A DNA stretch of 64,000 nucleotides from Blastomussa wellsi (Eukaryota > Cnidaria > Anthozoa > Scleractinia > Plerogyridae). Positions within the stretch are counted from its first letter, which is position 1. Every line of letters begins with the position of its first letter. The position numbers and the translations under genes were made by a program. Below the pieces are notes generated by a model. The model had not been told where the DNA came from. It made no database searches and was given only the letters and a program-made list of their open reading frames with translations. The stretch is from positions 15,023,349 through 15,087,348 of the forward strand of contig OX393567.1 in assembly GCA_947652115.1 (NCBI GenBank). The letters are read 5' to 3'. Of this stretch, positions 1 to 10,920 are shown one piece after another.

Positions 1-15
1 CGCATGTGGACTGGT

Positions 16-58
16 GTCAGTTTGATAGATGGCGTAACTTGCCATCCATGAAACTGAC
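16..58. repeat. Palindromic hairpin, left copy
   Basis: An imperfect inverted repeat. An 18-base left arm (16-33) reading gtcagtttgatagatggc pairs with 41-58 around a 7-base loop, with two mismatches. A close relative in the same orientation lies at 8369-8411, on the far side of the MULE-type gene. Arm asymmetry (gatagatgg on the left, ccatccatg on the right) is kept in both copies. They may be element ends or copies of a small foldback repeat. Confidence 0.7.
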
Positions 59-298
59 GTGTCGAGGACTTGTCGAAAAAAAGGTTATTGGTCGGTTATT
101 GTACACGGAAATCATCGATAATATTCCGAACAGATATCTCGGATTCCGAATATTTTTCCCGCCAAGCTTCCTCATTTTGGCGGGCATTTTAAAAATAAAT
201 TATACATAAGCTTATAACGAAAGATTTTCATTAACTTTCCGCGTCCGCCAAATCTGGAAGTTTTATAGTTACTCCTCTGTTAGCTCAGTTGTTTGGCA

Positions 299-3200
299 AT
301 GGCTCTGCTAACAAGTGCCGAAGAAAGCTGTACAGATGATGTTATAGAATTAAATAGCGGGAAAGAGAGTGCTACTGAATCGGTGTATACATGGCAGGAG
401 AAGCTAAAAGGATCTACAAGCATGTATGTTGGCTATGTCGAATCAGTTGAAGCAGCCATGAGTGTACTAAAGCAATATGAACTGGAAACCACTACAAAGT
501 TCTCATGTTTTAAATCAGATAAGATGTTTGGAGCTGGAGGTGAGATATAATAGCAGACATATACCTTACAAAATTACACATGCATATGTAATAGACTAAT
601 TTTTTTTTGGTACATATTTAGTTACATCTGGTGGTCTGTCTTGTGTCCAGGGTCTTGACTTTTTTCAGATCATCCTGATAGCTTTTTTAGCTATTATCAT
701 TAAGCTTAATTATTGCGCCATTAAATTGTAATAAATAAATGTAATTGTAATAAAGTAATCATAACATGATAAGTATGGAAGTAGACTTACAAAATATAAG
801 CTTATGTTAATGTAACCTATGTCCATCAGTCTACTTATAATTTTTAATATTACCACTGTCCCCATTGTCAAAGCTAATCACATTGTACAATTCGTTGCTT
901 TTACCAAGACTTAGGGAATAGCTACTACAGCATTGTAACAAAAGAGAAATCATAGATGCGTGTGGGTAGCTGAGCAGCAGGGGCCCAGGAAAAACATGTT
1001 GACTAAAGAGATAATTTTATTTATGAAGGGTTTAATAAAGAATTGATTGATAACTGTAATGTAGGTCAACTAGATTACAATAACATAATGAACATCCCTC
1101 CTTTGAATGTCACAGATCCCCTTGCCAAGTCAAGGAAGGTCTACTTTAAAGATGATAAAATTCCATTTGATGGAGTACCCTTCAGTATAATTGGCACAAA
1201 GGTATTTGACTGCCAACATGGTCCAGACAGAAAAAAGGCATTTAAAGCAAGGCTAGCCAATGACAAGGTATTTTCTTTACAGCAATTAAAACATTTATCA
1301 GGGCCTGGTTGTTTAAAAGATGGATGCTATCCACCAGATAAATCACTATCTAGTGGATAAGGGTGGACAAAACAGACTATGCTATCCCCTGGATAGTGAT
1401 TTATCTGGTGAATAGCATACAATCTTTGAACAACCAGGGCCAGGAGTTCATCATAATCCATTTTCATCCCATAGCCTTTTTTTAGAATGATTTAAAAAAA
1501 GTGCAATTTTTTTTACAACAGGTTGATGATCACTCTTTTAAGAAAAGAAAATTTTTACCTCAAGACACAATGAAGTTTGGGTGCCCTGCAAGTATTCGCT
1601 TATCAGAAGTTATTAAGTATACCAATTACAAGGTACTTTTGTTATCAAAGTAATTATTATTACCATTATATGATATGCTTTGATGATGTTTAGGAATTAT
1701 TGATTAAAGAAATTCGAGTGTATTATTGCATATATAAAAGAATTATACAACCACTTGAAACTGGTTCCATGTAATAAAGGATTTGAATGTACTACAATAA
1801 TGCAAAACCCCCAAACAACTTAGTTTACACAGAGCAGAGTATCCAATGGCTACTTTATAGCTAATCCCTCAGAGCCACAGTTTTTTGGCAGCACCAGCCA
1901 ATAAACTGTACTGGCCAACCTCCATTTTTTGTTACTGATGCAACTATTAAATTGGCTGGGAAAACAAACAAAAGTTGAAAAGAACAGAAAACAAATTCTG
2001 TGCAAATTCCAAAAATTGAGTTATCAGTCTTTACTGTGGTACTAGCCAAAAGGATTGTGGCTCTAGAGATGAGAGTGATTAAGATCTTTCACACTAATTA
2101 TAAACAAAAAACAAAAGAATGTTTTAAATGTGCTCTACGATTTAATATCTGTTCATTTCAAATAAATAGCTCAGTGCCAAATTGTTATCTTGAGTTTTGT
2201 TAACTCTACAGATCAGGGATGACACAGAGCGACTACGAAGGGACATGTCAAGTAAACTTAAGACTAATATTACCAGTGGACAGAAACCTCAGTTTGAACA
2301 GAGAATATACATCCATTTACCAAAGGAGAGTGAACACAAAGATCACATAATTGGAGAGGTTTGTTGCTTTCAATGGAACTTACAGTGTATGAGGCTCACG
2401 GATTTAACAATAAATCCGTGAGCCCCAAAATTAAACATTGCGCATTCTCAGCGTTACGCAGGATTTTAGTCATATCCTGCACATAATGTTCTGTGGGTGT
2501 TTTCTTGCTGTTCACACCCTTGTTGGAACGTGATTTGTACTATACTGATTAGGTATAAAATAAGTTCTTTCACTATCTTGTTCAAACTCCCTGACGAAGT
2601 CTGTGTTTTCAGACGAAACCGGTGGGAGAAATAAAGAAGTTAACAAGATCTGTTGCTGTGTGCTGCTCACTAGAGTTTATTAAAAAAAATAAATAAAAAC
2701 AGTTACAAAAAAAAAAAATTTAAAAAAATTGAGACAGTATAATTACTTCCAGGAGAAACATATTATTTCTCTTTTTTTATTCAACAACTATGTAGGTTAG
2801 TGGTCTACTGCAGCCCATCGACAAACGGCTTGTAGACAAGATTGAAGTGCTTGTTGGTGAAGGTGTGAAAACTGTTGATGAAATGAAAAGGCATCTGAGG
2901 CAGTTTGTGAAGAATGAATTATTTCCAGGCCAGACTCCACCACCTATAACAAACAGGCGCTATTTTCCAACAGATGTCGATGTCAGGAACCACATGTACA
3001 AGGCATCAGTGAAGAAAATGCTGTCCAAAGTAGATCAGGAAAACCTTGAAAAGAAAATGGAAAATTGGCATCAGGAGTATCCGGAAGATTCCTTCTATTT
3101 TAGACCCTGTGCCCTATCTTCTTCATCCACTGCTGAAAGAAACAGTGATGAAACAGATGACATTTGTGTGCAGACTGAAAATCTTTTGTTTGCACACCAA

Positions 3201-6200
3201 ACAGCCTGGCAGAAACATCTCATGAATCGTTATGGAAATGAAATAACCCTTCTTGATGCAACATACAAGACAATGAGATACGAGCTTCCATTATTTTTTC
3301 TTGTTGTTAAAACCAATGTAAATTACACGGTTGTAGGTTCTTTCATAATCCAAAGGGAAACTACAGCTTCAATACAGGAAGCACTGGGAATTTTTCGTGA
3401 CTGGAATGAGAACTGGAAGCCCAGATATTTCATGACAGATTTTTGCCAGGAGGAGATTAATGCCATTGAGAACACATTCCCAGGTAGGAACGCCTTAAAA
3501 TGGTTCCAGAAAATACTAGAAAAACTGGATGCTCTCCCAGGCATGTAAATTTCAGCTTTCAGTTGATGTAACTAAAAATATTACAAACTAAAATAACTGA
3601 TCACAATAGTCAGAACAAACTTACACTTGTGGTAGACCTCTTTTTAAGATTGGATTTTTAACACTACATCAATCAATTAATATTAAGAAAAATTTATCAA
3701 AATTCTGTTGATAATACCAACCCATGTAAAAGAGAATATGCCACTAAAAGGAACAGTCCTATGCAAACACACTTGTGGCTGGTTTTAGTCAGCATGTTAA
3801 TGTGTTTATAACAAAAATTAATGGGATGAAATAAAATGATTAATCCCAAGATATATCTCTTAAAATAATCAGCAAGTTGATTTTTTAACAGATACCACCA
3901 CATACATCTGTGACTTTCACCGGGAACAGAGCTGGGAGAGATGGCTTAGAAAAACAGAAAATGGCTTAACAGAGAGAAGGGAGGAGGTCCTAAAATTGCT
4001 TCGCGACGTTGCCAAGTCAGAAACAGAAGATTTGTTTGAAGAAAATGTGTCTTCACTTAAGGAGAGTGAACTCTGGCTGGATAACCCTAAGCTAAGAAAT
4101 TGGTTTGAAAAGACATGGTTGGTAGAGGCCAAGGTAGGTTTCTGTTTTTCCACTCTGTGACTAAAACAACAATTTCTTAGTTTGTAAGATATTTATTTGA
4201 CATCACTGATTAGGTACTTACATGTAACTGTTGTCTTGTTGTTGGCTGCGTTCATTATGTGAAACACTTCAAAATTAAAACAAAAGGTTAATTTGTTTTG
4301 AATGAATATTGCCAGGGGAACACAGTGGTTTATCTCTCTTTGGCAAATTAAGAAAGTAATAGCAAATGAAGCAAGTTCAAGAGAGAGGGCTGACCTCCTC
4401 CCTTCCCTAACATTACATATTCACTTCAAGTAAATGATGCATGAATAACATTTTCATTTGACATGTAGTCTAACAAATACTAATTTAATTAGCAATGTTA
4501 AGTTGCCTGAAATTTGTTAATTTACAGAGATGGGTCTGGGCCTTCAGGCAGGACAGATTTGTGGTGAGTATCAACACCAACAATGGTGTTGAACGCCAGA
4601 ACGAATCCTTCAAATACCAATACCTGAAGGACCGAAATAGCAACAGCCTCAGTGGGATGATAACAATCCTTACTGAGGAATTTTTGCCGGACAAATACAG
4701 AAAGTAAGTGCCAAATACACTGTAATCAATATAGCTACAAATCTAATTTTCCATTTTGCAAGGATGCCCCAGTGAAGGGCATTGAGAGGAAGGGCTTTAG
4801 TGTCGAGGAAGTAAGATAACAGAAATTCTCTTTGAAAGACATAACAGGATATACACAACACTTTTTCCTGCCCTGCTAGATCGAGATTCCTTCTCTTTCT
4901 GCTAGGAGTGAGGATGCCCTCGCTAGATTGTTTGATCAGTTACATAGATGATCTCTTAGTGACATAATTTTAATGATGTTGTTCATGCTTGCATAATAAC
5001 CAACCTGACTTAAAACAAAGACAATCATATTAAATCCGACAACGACAGCAATGAGGATAATGTTAATAATAGGGATAAGAATGACCCCATAAGAGCACTT
5101 TCACCACGTGGCTTTTCATCTGCTTTCTCAAATGTATTGAAAAATAAATGGAAATATTCTCAATTATATAACATATAAATTATCCACTTTAATAATAAAT
5201 GTGTATCTGGTGCTTGCATACATCTCTGCATAAGCAGCTTCCTTTTTTCCAGGTATGCGGAGCTCAACACAAGATACAGTGAAGGATACAAACGGTACAA
5301 CTCAGCAATACCCAGTTATCTGCACAACAAACCCAGACCATTCCTTAACCACTGCCAGCAGCGAATAAAATTTGCAGGCGAAGTCCAACCAAAGCACATC
5401 AAAGAAGTTAATGGTGGTGGGCATTTTCAAGTCCAATCACAGTCAAAGGGTATTTGGTACAATCTATCCTTTGGTGCTGGGGATATCATGCCGAAATGCA
5501 GCTGTCCGGATTTTTGCCATACTGGGCTCCTATGCAAGCATTTTTTTGCTATATTCAACCATTACCCAAATTGGCAATGGGATTCATTACCAGAAAAATA
5601 TCGACAAAACCCTCATCTTTCACTAGATAGGGAGCATGTCTTTGCTGATTCAAATAAATATAGAGGTAGTGATAAATCATTAAAAAAAGATAATGAAGCC
5701 ATTGACAAGGATTTCCAAAGTTTTTCACAGGGTCAAAGAGCAGGCACACTACACCAGAATACAAAAGACTTTGAAGGGCAAATAAGGCAAGAAGCAATGC
5801 TTTGCAGGGAGACACTTAAAGGGCTTACGTCATTGACATATAATATTGAAAATGTCAATGCCCTTAAAGAACTGAACAGTTCTCTAGAAATGCTGCGCAA
5901 GAAGTTTGCAACATATCAAGCAACTGATGAAAAGGAGAACTTACCACAAACATTGCCCAACAAAATAATTGGTGGGAAAAACCCTACATCATCTTTTGGG
6001 AAATATCTCCCACTACCTGTGCGCCCGAAGAGAAACAGGTTTAAAAACAGAGTTGGAGCCTTTGCATCCATGATGCAAAAACAATACAGGGTTAAAATTC
6101 CTGTCGATGGATCCTCCTATGCAAAGACAAACAAGAAAACTGCTTCAAAAAGAAAGAAAGAATCAAGCCATAAAAGTTCCAAATGTTGCTCACCCCCGAA

Positions 6201-7416
6201 GAAACAGCGAATCGAAGAACACAAACAACCTGCTCAGAATGTACCCACAACAAGTGATGCAATACCCTCTGTAATGGAAAGAAAACATTGCCCTGGAGGA
6301 CTTAGTCGCTCCTGTGATGATAAGAAAGATGGAAATGAAGCACCCAATCTTGGTCGCTCTCCTACTACAATTCAACAAAAGCATTCACAGGACCAAGCTG
6401 ACCAAAAGAAATCTGGTCAAATAACCTCAGATAGTGTTTCAGTGTCCATCCAGGAGGAAGAGGAAGTTGCTCATTTTGTCACTTCCCCACAAGAAAACAG
6501 TTCATGTGAAATCAAAACTACCAAGATACCAGTGGAGAAAGGTCACTCAAGTGTCCCTTCCAGCACATCCACTCCTATTATAATTGATGACAATTCTCCT
6601 GAGCCTTGTTCATGGGTAAAAATAGAAAACTGCTGTCCTGATGATCCTGACTACAAACTTGTTCTCTACCTGGAAAGCAAAACAAGCATTTTACAGAAGA
6701 ACTACTGGTTAGCTGATTCAGAAATCCATGTGGGGCAGCTGCTTCTAAAGAGGGATTTTCCTTATGTCGATGGCCTTCATGATCCAGCAATAAAAGGTTC
6801 ACTTGTTGTCCCTGCAACTTCGGAGTTCGTACAGATTCTTAATACTGGGTCTCACTGGGTGTGCCTTAGTACGATTTCAACAACATCTGGTACTGGCAGA
6901 GTCAAAATTTTTGATAGCATGTATCAAAAGCCCAATTCCATTGCAGTAGAACATGCTTGTCGTATGTTGATGTATCCTGGGGATAAGGTCACTTTCATTA
7001 ACGAAAAGGTCCAGAGACAAGTGGGTGGCAATGACTGTGGCCTATTTTCCCTCGCCTTTGCAACTGATCTGTGCCATGGTTTAGACCCTGTCAATGAAAG
7101 GTACGATCAAGGATCTATGCGGCAACACTATGTTAACTGCCTAGAAAATGGAGCGATGGTGCCATTTCCCAGAACCACAAGAAGGGTACCTTTCCATCTG
7201 GCCTGCAACAAATCTGCTATTGCCATTTACTGCGTCTGTAGACTACCATATGATAAAGATGAATATGTCCAGTGCAGCTACAAATGCAAAGCATGGTATC
7301 ATCCCACATGTGTTAACGTACCAGCATGGGCAGTAAACAGTGGTCGAAAATGGAGATGCAGCAAATGCAAAGAAGCCACAAAATGTAAAGCAGCACCACC
7401 ACTTAGCAAAGTCTGA
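299..7416 (+). CDS. MULE transposase-like protein with SWIM, Ulp1 protease and PHD domains
   Basis: Eight exons by splice signals and phase: 299-539, 1065-1267, 1522-1632, 2212-2358, 2796-3483, 3892-4133, 4528-4703, 5253-7416. They give 1323 residues with no stop. The N-terminus has a Cys/His-rich WRKY/FAR1-like region (FSCF, FDCQHG, FGCPA, about 70-175). A MULE transposase domain follows, with LLDATYK (D about 386), FMTDF (D about 446) and a NGVERQNES motif (about 564) that may hold the glutamate. A SWIM finger CSCPDFCHTGLLCKH lies near 685-699. A Ulp1/C48 protease has GSHW (His about 1136), FDSM (Asp about 1155) and GGNDCG (Cys about 1199). A C4HC3 PHD finger occupies about 1261-1308. The ATG at 299 follows an in-frame TTG at 293 and is preferred. 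MULE transposases cut and paste DNA in the nucleus, Ulp1 domains cleave SUMO-like conjugates, and PHD fingers read histone tails. It may be an autonomous element or a domesticated gene; intact domains and multiple introns fit either. Confidence 0.85.
1301..1441. repeat. MITE in intron 2 of the MULE-type gene
   Basis: A 141-bp element with long terminal inverted repeats. The left end begins gggcctggttgtttaaa and the reverse complement of the right end begins ggccctggttgttcaaa. The arms continue through a shared ccagataaatcactatc core. It starts 33 bases after the exon 2 donor. No clear target duplication was seen. Confidence 0.8.
2393..2424. repeat. Perfect 13-bp hairpin
   Basis: ggctcacggattt (2393-2405) is followed after six bases by its exact reverse complement (2412-2424). 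It lies in the intron just after exon 4 and next to a dispersed repeat tail. It could be a terminator-like foldback or a repeat end. Confidence 0.7.
2430..2670 (+). repeat. Dispersed repeat tail with hammerhead-like hairpin
   Basis: AT-rich intronic repeat resembling the 3' tail of a Penelope-like retroelement. At 2587-2628 it carries CTGACGA, a 5-bp hairpin (gtctg/cagac), then GAAACCGGT, enclosed by ctcc/ggag. This is close to the hammerhead ribozyme layout, but there is one extra A before the hairpin and a G at the cleavage position. Family assignment is inference. Confidence 0.45.
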
Positions 7417-8368
7417 CTGACCAGTATTGTTATACATGTAGATATTTATTAGTAAATTTGGACACATTTAATACCCCAGGCTATCCCCCCCCCCCCTCCC
7501 CAGGCATTTGACCCAAATGCCCCACTTCTACATGTAATAGCATCATATAAAAGAATCGAATGCTCCTGTCCTGGGGAGTAACATGCTTGGTAAAAAGGAC
7601 TCTGAGAAAATAAATTTATGTGATCATAATTATAATAAATAATGTACTTTGACATGGGAAAAAGAAGCAGCACTGAACAGTATATTCTACCTCCAAATGT
7701 AGTGTACAGCTTGTGCTGGCCCCCTTTCTCCAGCCGTTATATCACAAACAAACACAGTTTCCCTTAAATTCCTCTAGTGTATCAATTTTCACAATCTCTG
7801 CCACAGTTCCATCAAGGAAAAAGAAGCAGGAATTTGTCCAAATCCCCTCTCACTAATCCTCACTGTTGACTTCTTATTTCGACTCCTCTATAATTGTAAT
7901 TTGTTCAGGATATCAAAAAAGAGAACTGAAATTAGTCTTCCAGGTAGATTTCATTTTGTTTCAATTGCTTTCAAGGTTTGATTATTAGGCACTGCTACTA
8001 TGTAGTGTGCTGTATGTATAAACAAAGTTGTAACCAATTTGCTTTGATAATACAATTTTTTTGCATGGAAAGATAGCCCTACAACTGTTATATAATTGCT
8101 AGGTTGTGAGATTTTCCAAAAAAAAATGTATTATAAATGTACTATAACGTTTTATTTCCAATTTTCCATGAGATAATTTATATGATCTGTCATTTTTAAG
8201 GCATGACATGATCTTTTCTATCTATCCCAATATAAAGATTCACTTTTTTCTTTTCCTGTTTGATCTTAATTAAACTTGTTGTATTGTATAGAGAAGTTGA
8301 TAAAAAAGGTAATTGTCATTTGTTTCGATCACTTGTAAGTTAATGTGAGTATGCCCAATATCTACCAC
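7417..8368. other. AT-rich 3' flank of the MULE-type gene, no gene seen
   Basis: No coding potential was found. The stretch has a 14-base C run near 7485, which explains several apparent short frames, and AATAAA-like words near 7606-7645 that could serve polyadenylation of the upstream gene. The region ends at the second palindromic hairpin. Confidence 0.6.
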
Positions 8369-8411
8369 GTCATTTTGATAGATGGACCATCGTTCCATCC
8401 ATGAAAATGAC
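8369..8411. repeat. Palindromic hairpin, right copy
   Basis: gtcattttgatagatgg (8369-8385) pairs with 8395-8411. It has the same arm sequences as 16-58 apart from a compensated G/T change on both sides (gtcag/ctgac versus gtcat/atgac). The inner loops differ. The covarying change supports selection for, or a structural origin in, the hairpin. Confidence 0.7.
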
Positions 8412-8735
8412 ATCGGTTCGGAACTGAAAGCTGACATATCAAACTAAAGAATCCTGAAACAGCTGTTTCCAATTGTTAACCACAATAAACATCAGGTCTA
8501 CGACTACGTGTGCTTATCAGATTTACAAGGTTAGCACACTAGTCGGCTCCCACTAGTCTACCCTTTTAAATTATAAAGGCCCAGTTAGCTGTTTAATAGC
8601 TGTTTAAGACACCTCCGGTTAAACTAAGACGGCAGGACTCTTTTTTTCTTACACGAACACTCAGTAAATCATGAGAAAATTGATATCATGTATTCACATT
8701 CAGAGTAGGTCATAGAACTACTCTATAATACTCAC

Positions 8736-8772
8736 CATAAGCAGTCGCTTCAGCATCTTTCGTGGCCGCCAT
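8736..8772 (-). CDS. Candidate first coding exon of an unidentified gene
   Basis: On the minus strand an ATG at 8772 opens 12 codons (MAATKDAEATAY plus one base) that run into a consensus donor GTGAGT at 8735. Upstream is CpG-rich DNA with a CRE-like TGACGTCA near 8832, as expected of a promoter. No continuation was identified to the left, where the MULE-type gene occupies the opposite strand. It could be chance. The function is unknown. Confidence 0.3.
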
Positions 8773-8877
8773 ATTTGTATTTCCGAAGAGAAACCCGACC
8801 CGTGCGCCGAAGATGTTCGCCGGAGATCAGATGACGTCACGTCAGTTTGGCCGATGGAAACAAGTGACAACCTTTTC

Positions 8878-8898
8878 ATCCGCCATGTTGGGGTTCCA
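8878..8898. repeat. Left terminal inverted repeat of the ISL2EU element
   Basis: A 21/21 reverse-complement match to 16738-16758. The sequence further out differs between the two ends, so this is probably the full extent of the terminal repeat. Confidence 0.7.
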
Positions 8899-8987
8899 AA
8901 ACCAATATGGCGGCCAGTGTGTTGACCACGTAGTCACCAACTCGTGAACCTAAACGCGACTTTCTCTAATTCCTCCGCTGCCTCAAA

Positions 8988-10525
8988 ATGCCTATGTGCC
9001 TGATCGTTGGCTGTTCTAGAAAGACTGGTCGAGGTAAGGGAGTCCGATTGTATCGAGTTCCAGCTATTATTTCAAATCAAGGCCCAGAAGTTGAGGAATT
9101 GAGTATCGAGCGACGGATAAAATCTTGAACAGCGATAAAGTTTGCGACCAACATTTCCATTCTGGAACTGCAGCTCCTTTGTGGGATCGTAACAATATTG
9201 ACTGGGTTCCGACTCTCAATTTAGGGCATGACAAAACGGCGACGCCAAGTGAACAACATCAAGCGCAATCGCGAGAGGCTCGAGCGGAGCGGTCAAAGGA
9301 AAGGCGAAAACGTCACGCGGAACAACAGCGGGAACAAGAACGTTCACTGAAGCAGCAGAAATTAAATGGGCCTGGAGTTCCCCTTGCTGATTTTGCTCCT
9401 GAGATCGAAAGTGCAAGTACCAGTTCAGAACAAGTCCAAGTTGAGAACATAGACTTGCAACCTACAGACCAGCAAGAATCAGATCCCAACGAGCAAGCAA
9501 CACACAGCACATGCTCTACTCAAACAGAAGCGTTCGATTATTTATATCGCTCCGTGGAATCTCTTTCCATCAAGGACTGCCCACGAAGTGATGCCTCAAC
9601 TCAAACAGAAGAGTTTGATTACTTGTTTGCTGGGTCAGTGACTAGCAAGCCTTTTGACAAAAATTATTTCAAAGAGGATAACGGGAAAGTGTCTGTCTAC
9701 ACTGGTTTGCCAACATTTGAAGTACTGGAAGCCACTTTTAATCATGTTGCACCCCATGTCAAACGAAGAACACAATCCCTTTCTTTATTTCAAGAGATGG
9801 TTATGGTACTGATGAAATTGAGACTCAATGTTCCACACCAAGACTTGGCCTACCGATTTGGAGTCTCTATGTCCACAGTATCAAGGACATTTGCACACTG
9901 GCTGGTCATCATGGATGTGCGGTTGTCCCCACTGATCAGGTGGCCAGAGAGGGAAGAACTTTGGAAGACCATGCCCCAGTGTTTTAAGTTTTCGTTTGGA
10001 AATAAGACAACCGTCATTATTGACTGTTTTGAAGTTTTTTGTGTAAAACCGACAAACCTCCTGGCTAGAGCACAAACGTTCAGCTCGTACAAACACCACA
10101 ACACAGTCAAGGTCCTCATCGGCATAACCCCTCAAGGCTGCATCTCCTTTGTCTCAGAAGCCTGGGGGGGGGGGGGACGCACCTCAGACAAGTATCTCAC
10201 GGAAAATTGTGGGCTGCTCAACAACTTGCTTCCTGGGGATCTAGTTATGGCAGACAGGGGATTCACTGTTCACGATGGTGTTGCCCTTAAACAAGCAAAA
10301 CTCATAATTCCAGCATTCACTAAAGGAAAAGAACAACTGGACCCTGTTGACGTTGAAAGAACAAGGGGGATCGCACATGTTAGGATCCACGTTGAACGAG
10401 TTATAGGACTTTTACGCAGGAAATACACTATTCTTGAGAATACCTTGTCAGTAGATTTTTTAACCTGTAATCCAACTGGAAATCCTGAGATCCAGGTACC
10501 TATGATCGACCGCATACTCAGAGTT
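8988..10525 (+). pseudogene. THAP-domain DDE_4 transposase, interrupted and frameshifted
   Basis: The ATG at 8988 opens a THAP domain (C..GC near the N-terminus). The frame stops at 9126-9128, just after ERR. The reading frame resumes from about 9113 in another phase with VCDQHF, the second half of the THAP zinc finger. The middle of the finger (roughly a dozen residues) is missing, so a deletion with frame loss is likely. The catalytic domain follows in one open frame: a helix-turn-helix region ([18 protein letters not shown]), [14 protein letters not shown] and HVERVI supply the three acidic residues. A 13-base G run (10164-10176) widens the usual WGGRTSD motif to WGGGGRTSD in frame. At 10525 a Gypsy element cuts the gene; the last 15 codons and the stop lie at 15337-15384. 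THAP domains bind the element ends in this family. Confidence 0.8.
10521..10525. repeat. Gypsy target-site duplication, left
   Basis: GAGTT here is repeated at 15332-15336, directly after the 3' LTR, as a 5-bp duplication made by the Gypsy integrase. Confidence 0.9.
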
Positions 10526-10688
10526 TGTTACAATATGTATTACGTTACGCGTGACGTTCTACGTCACGACCTCGCTCTGGGGAATAAAGTTGTTCTTGTT
10601 TTATCCTCCATCTTGAACACGTGTTGAATCTCGAAGCTCTCTTCTTGCTTCGTTTCTCTCTCAACAATATCCTCTCGTTATTGTTACA
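10526..10688 (+). repeat. Gypsy 5' LTR
   Basis: 163 bp, TGTTACA...TGTTACA ends. Identical to the 3' LTR except for one extra GTT triplet near 10590. AATAAA lies at 10583-10588 and may serve as the polyadenylation signal. Confidence 0.95.
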
Positions 10689-10706
10689 TGGTGGCAGCGG
10701 TGCCGA
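10689..10706 (+). promoter_or_regulatory. Putative primer-binding site
   Basis: TGGTGGCAGCGGTGCCGA starts at the base after the LTR's terminal CA, the normal position for tRNA priming of minus-strand synthesis. The TGG start fits the 3' CCA of a tRNA. The tRNA species was not identified. Confidence 0.6.
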
Positions 10707-10920
10707 GCTAACGTTCAACAGTGACTACTGCTGTCGTCGTTTTCTCGTCGAACCCTCAAGCACCTCGCTCTTCTTCGAACAGTGTTTTATACTGCTGTAC
10801 TCTACGTCGTCATGGTTTGTTGTCGTGCACTCTCTGGAAACTGCCGTAAAGCTGACTCCGCTCTCTCCTGCGTGAAACTTAGTGCAGTTCGTACACCTCC
10901 GTCCTTTAATCTTGCACGAA

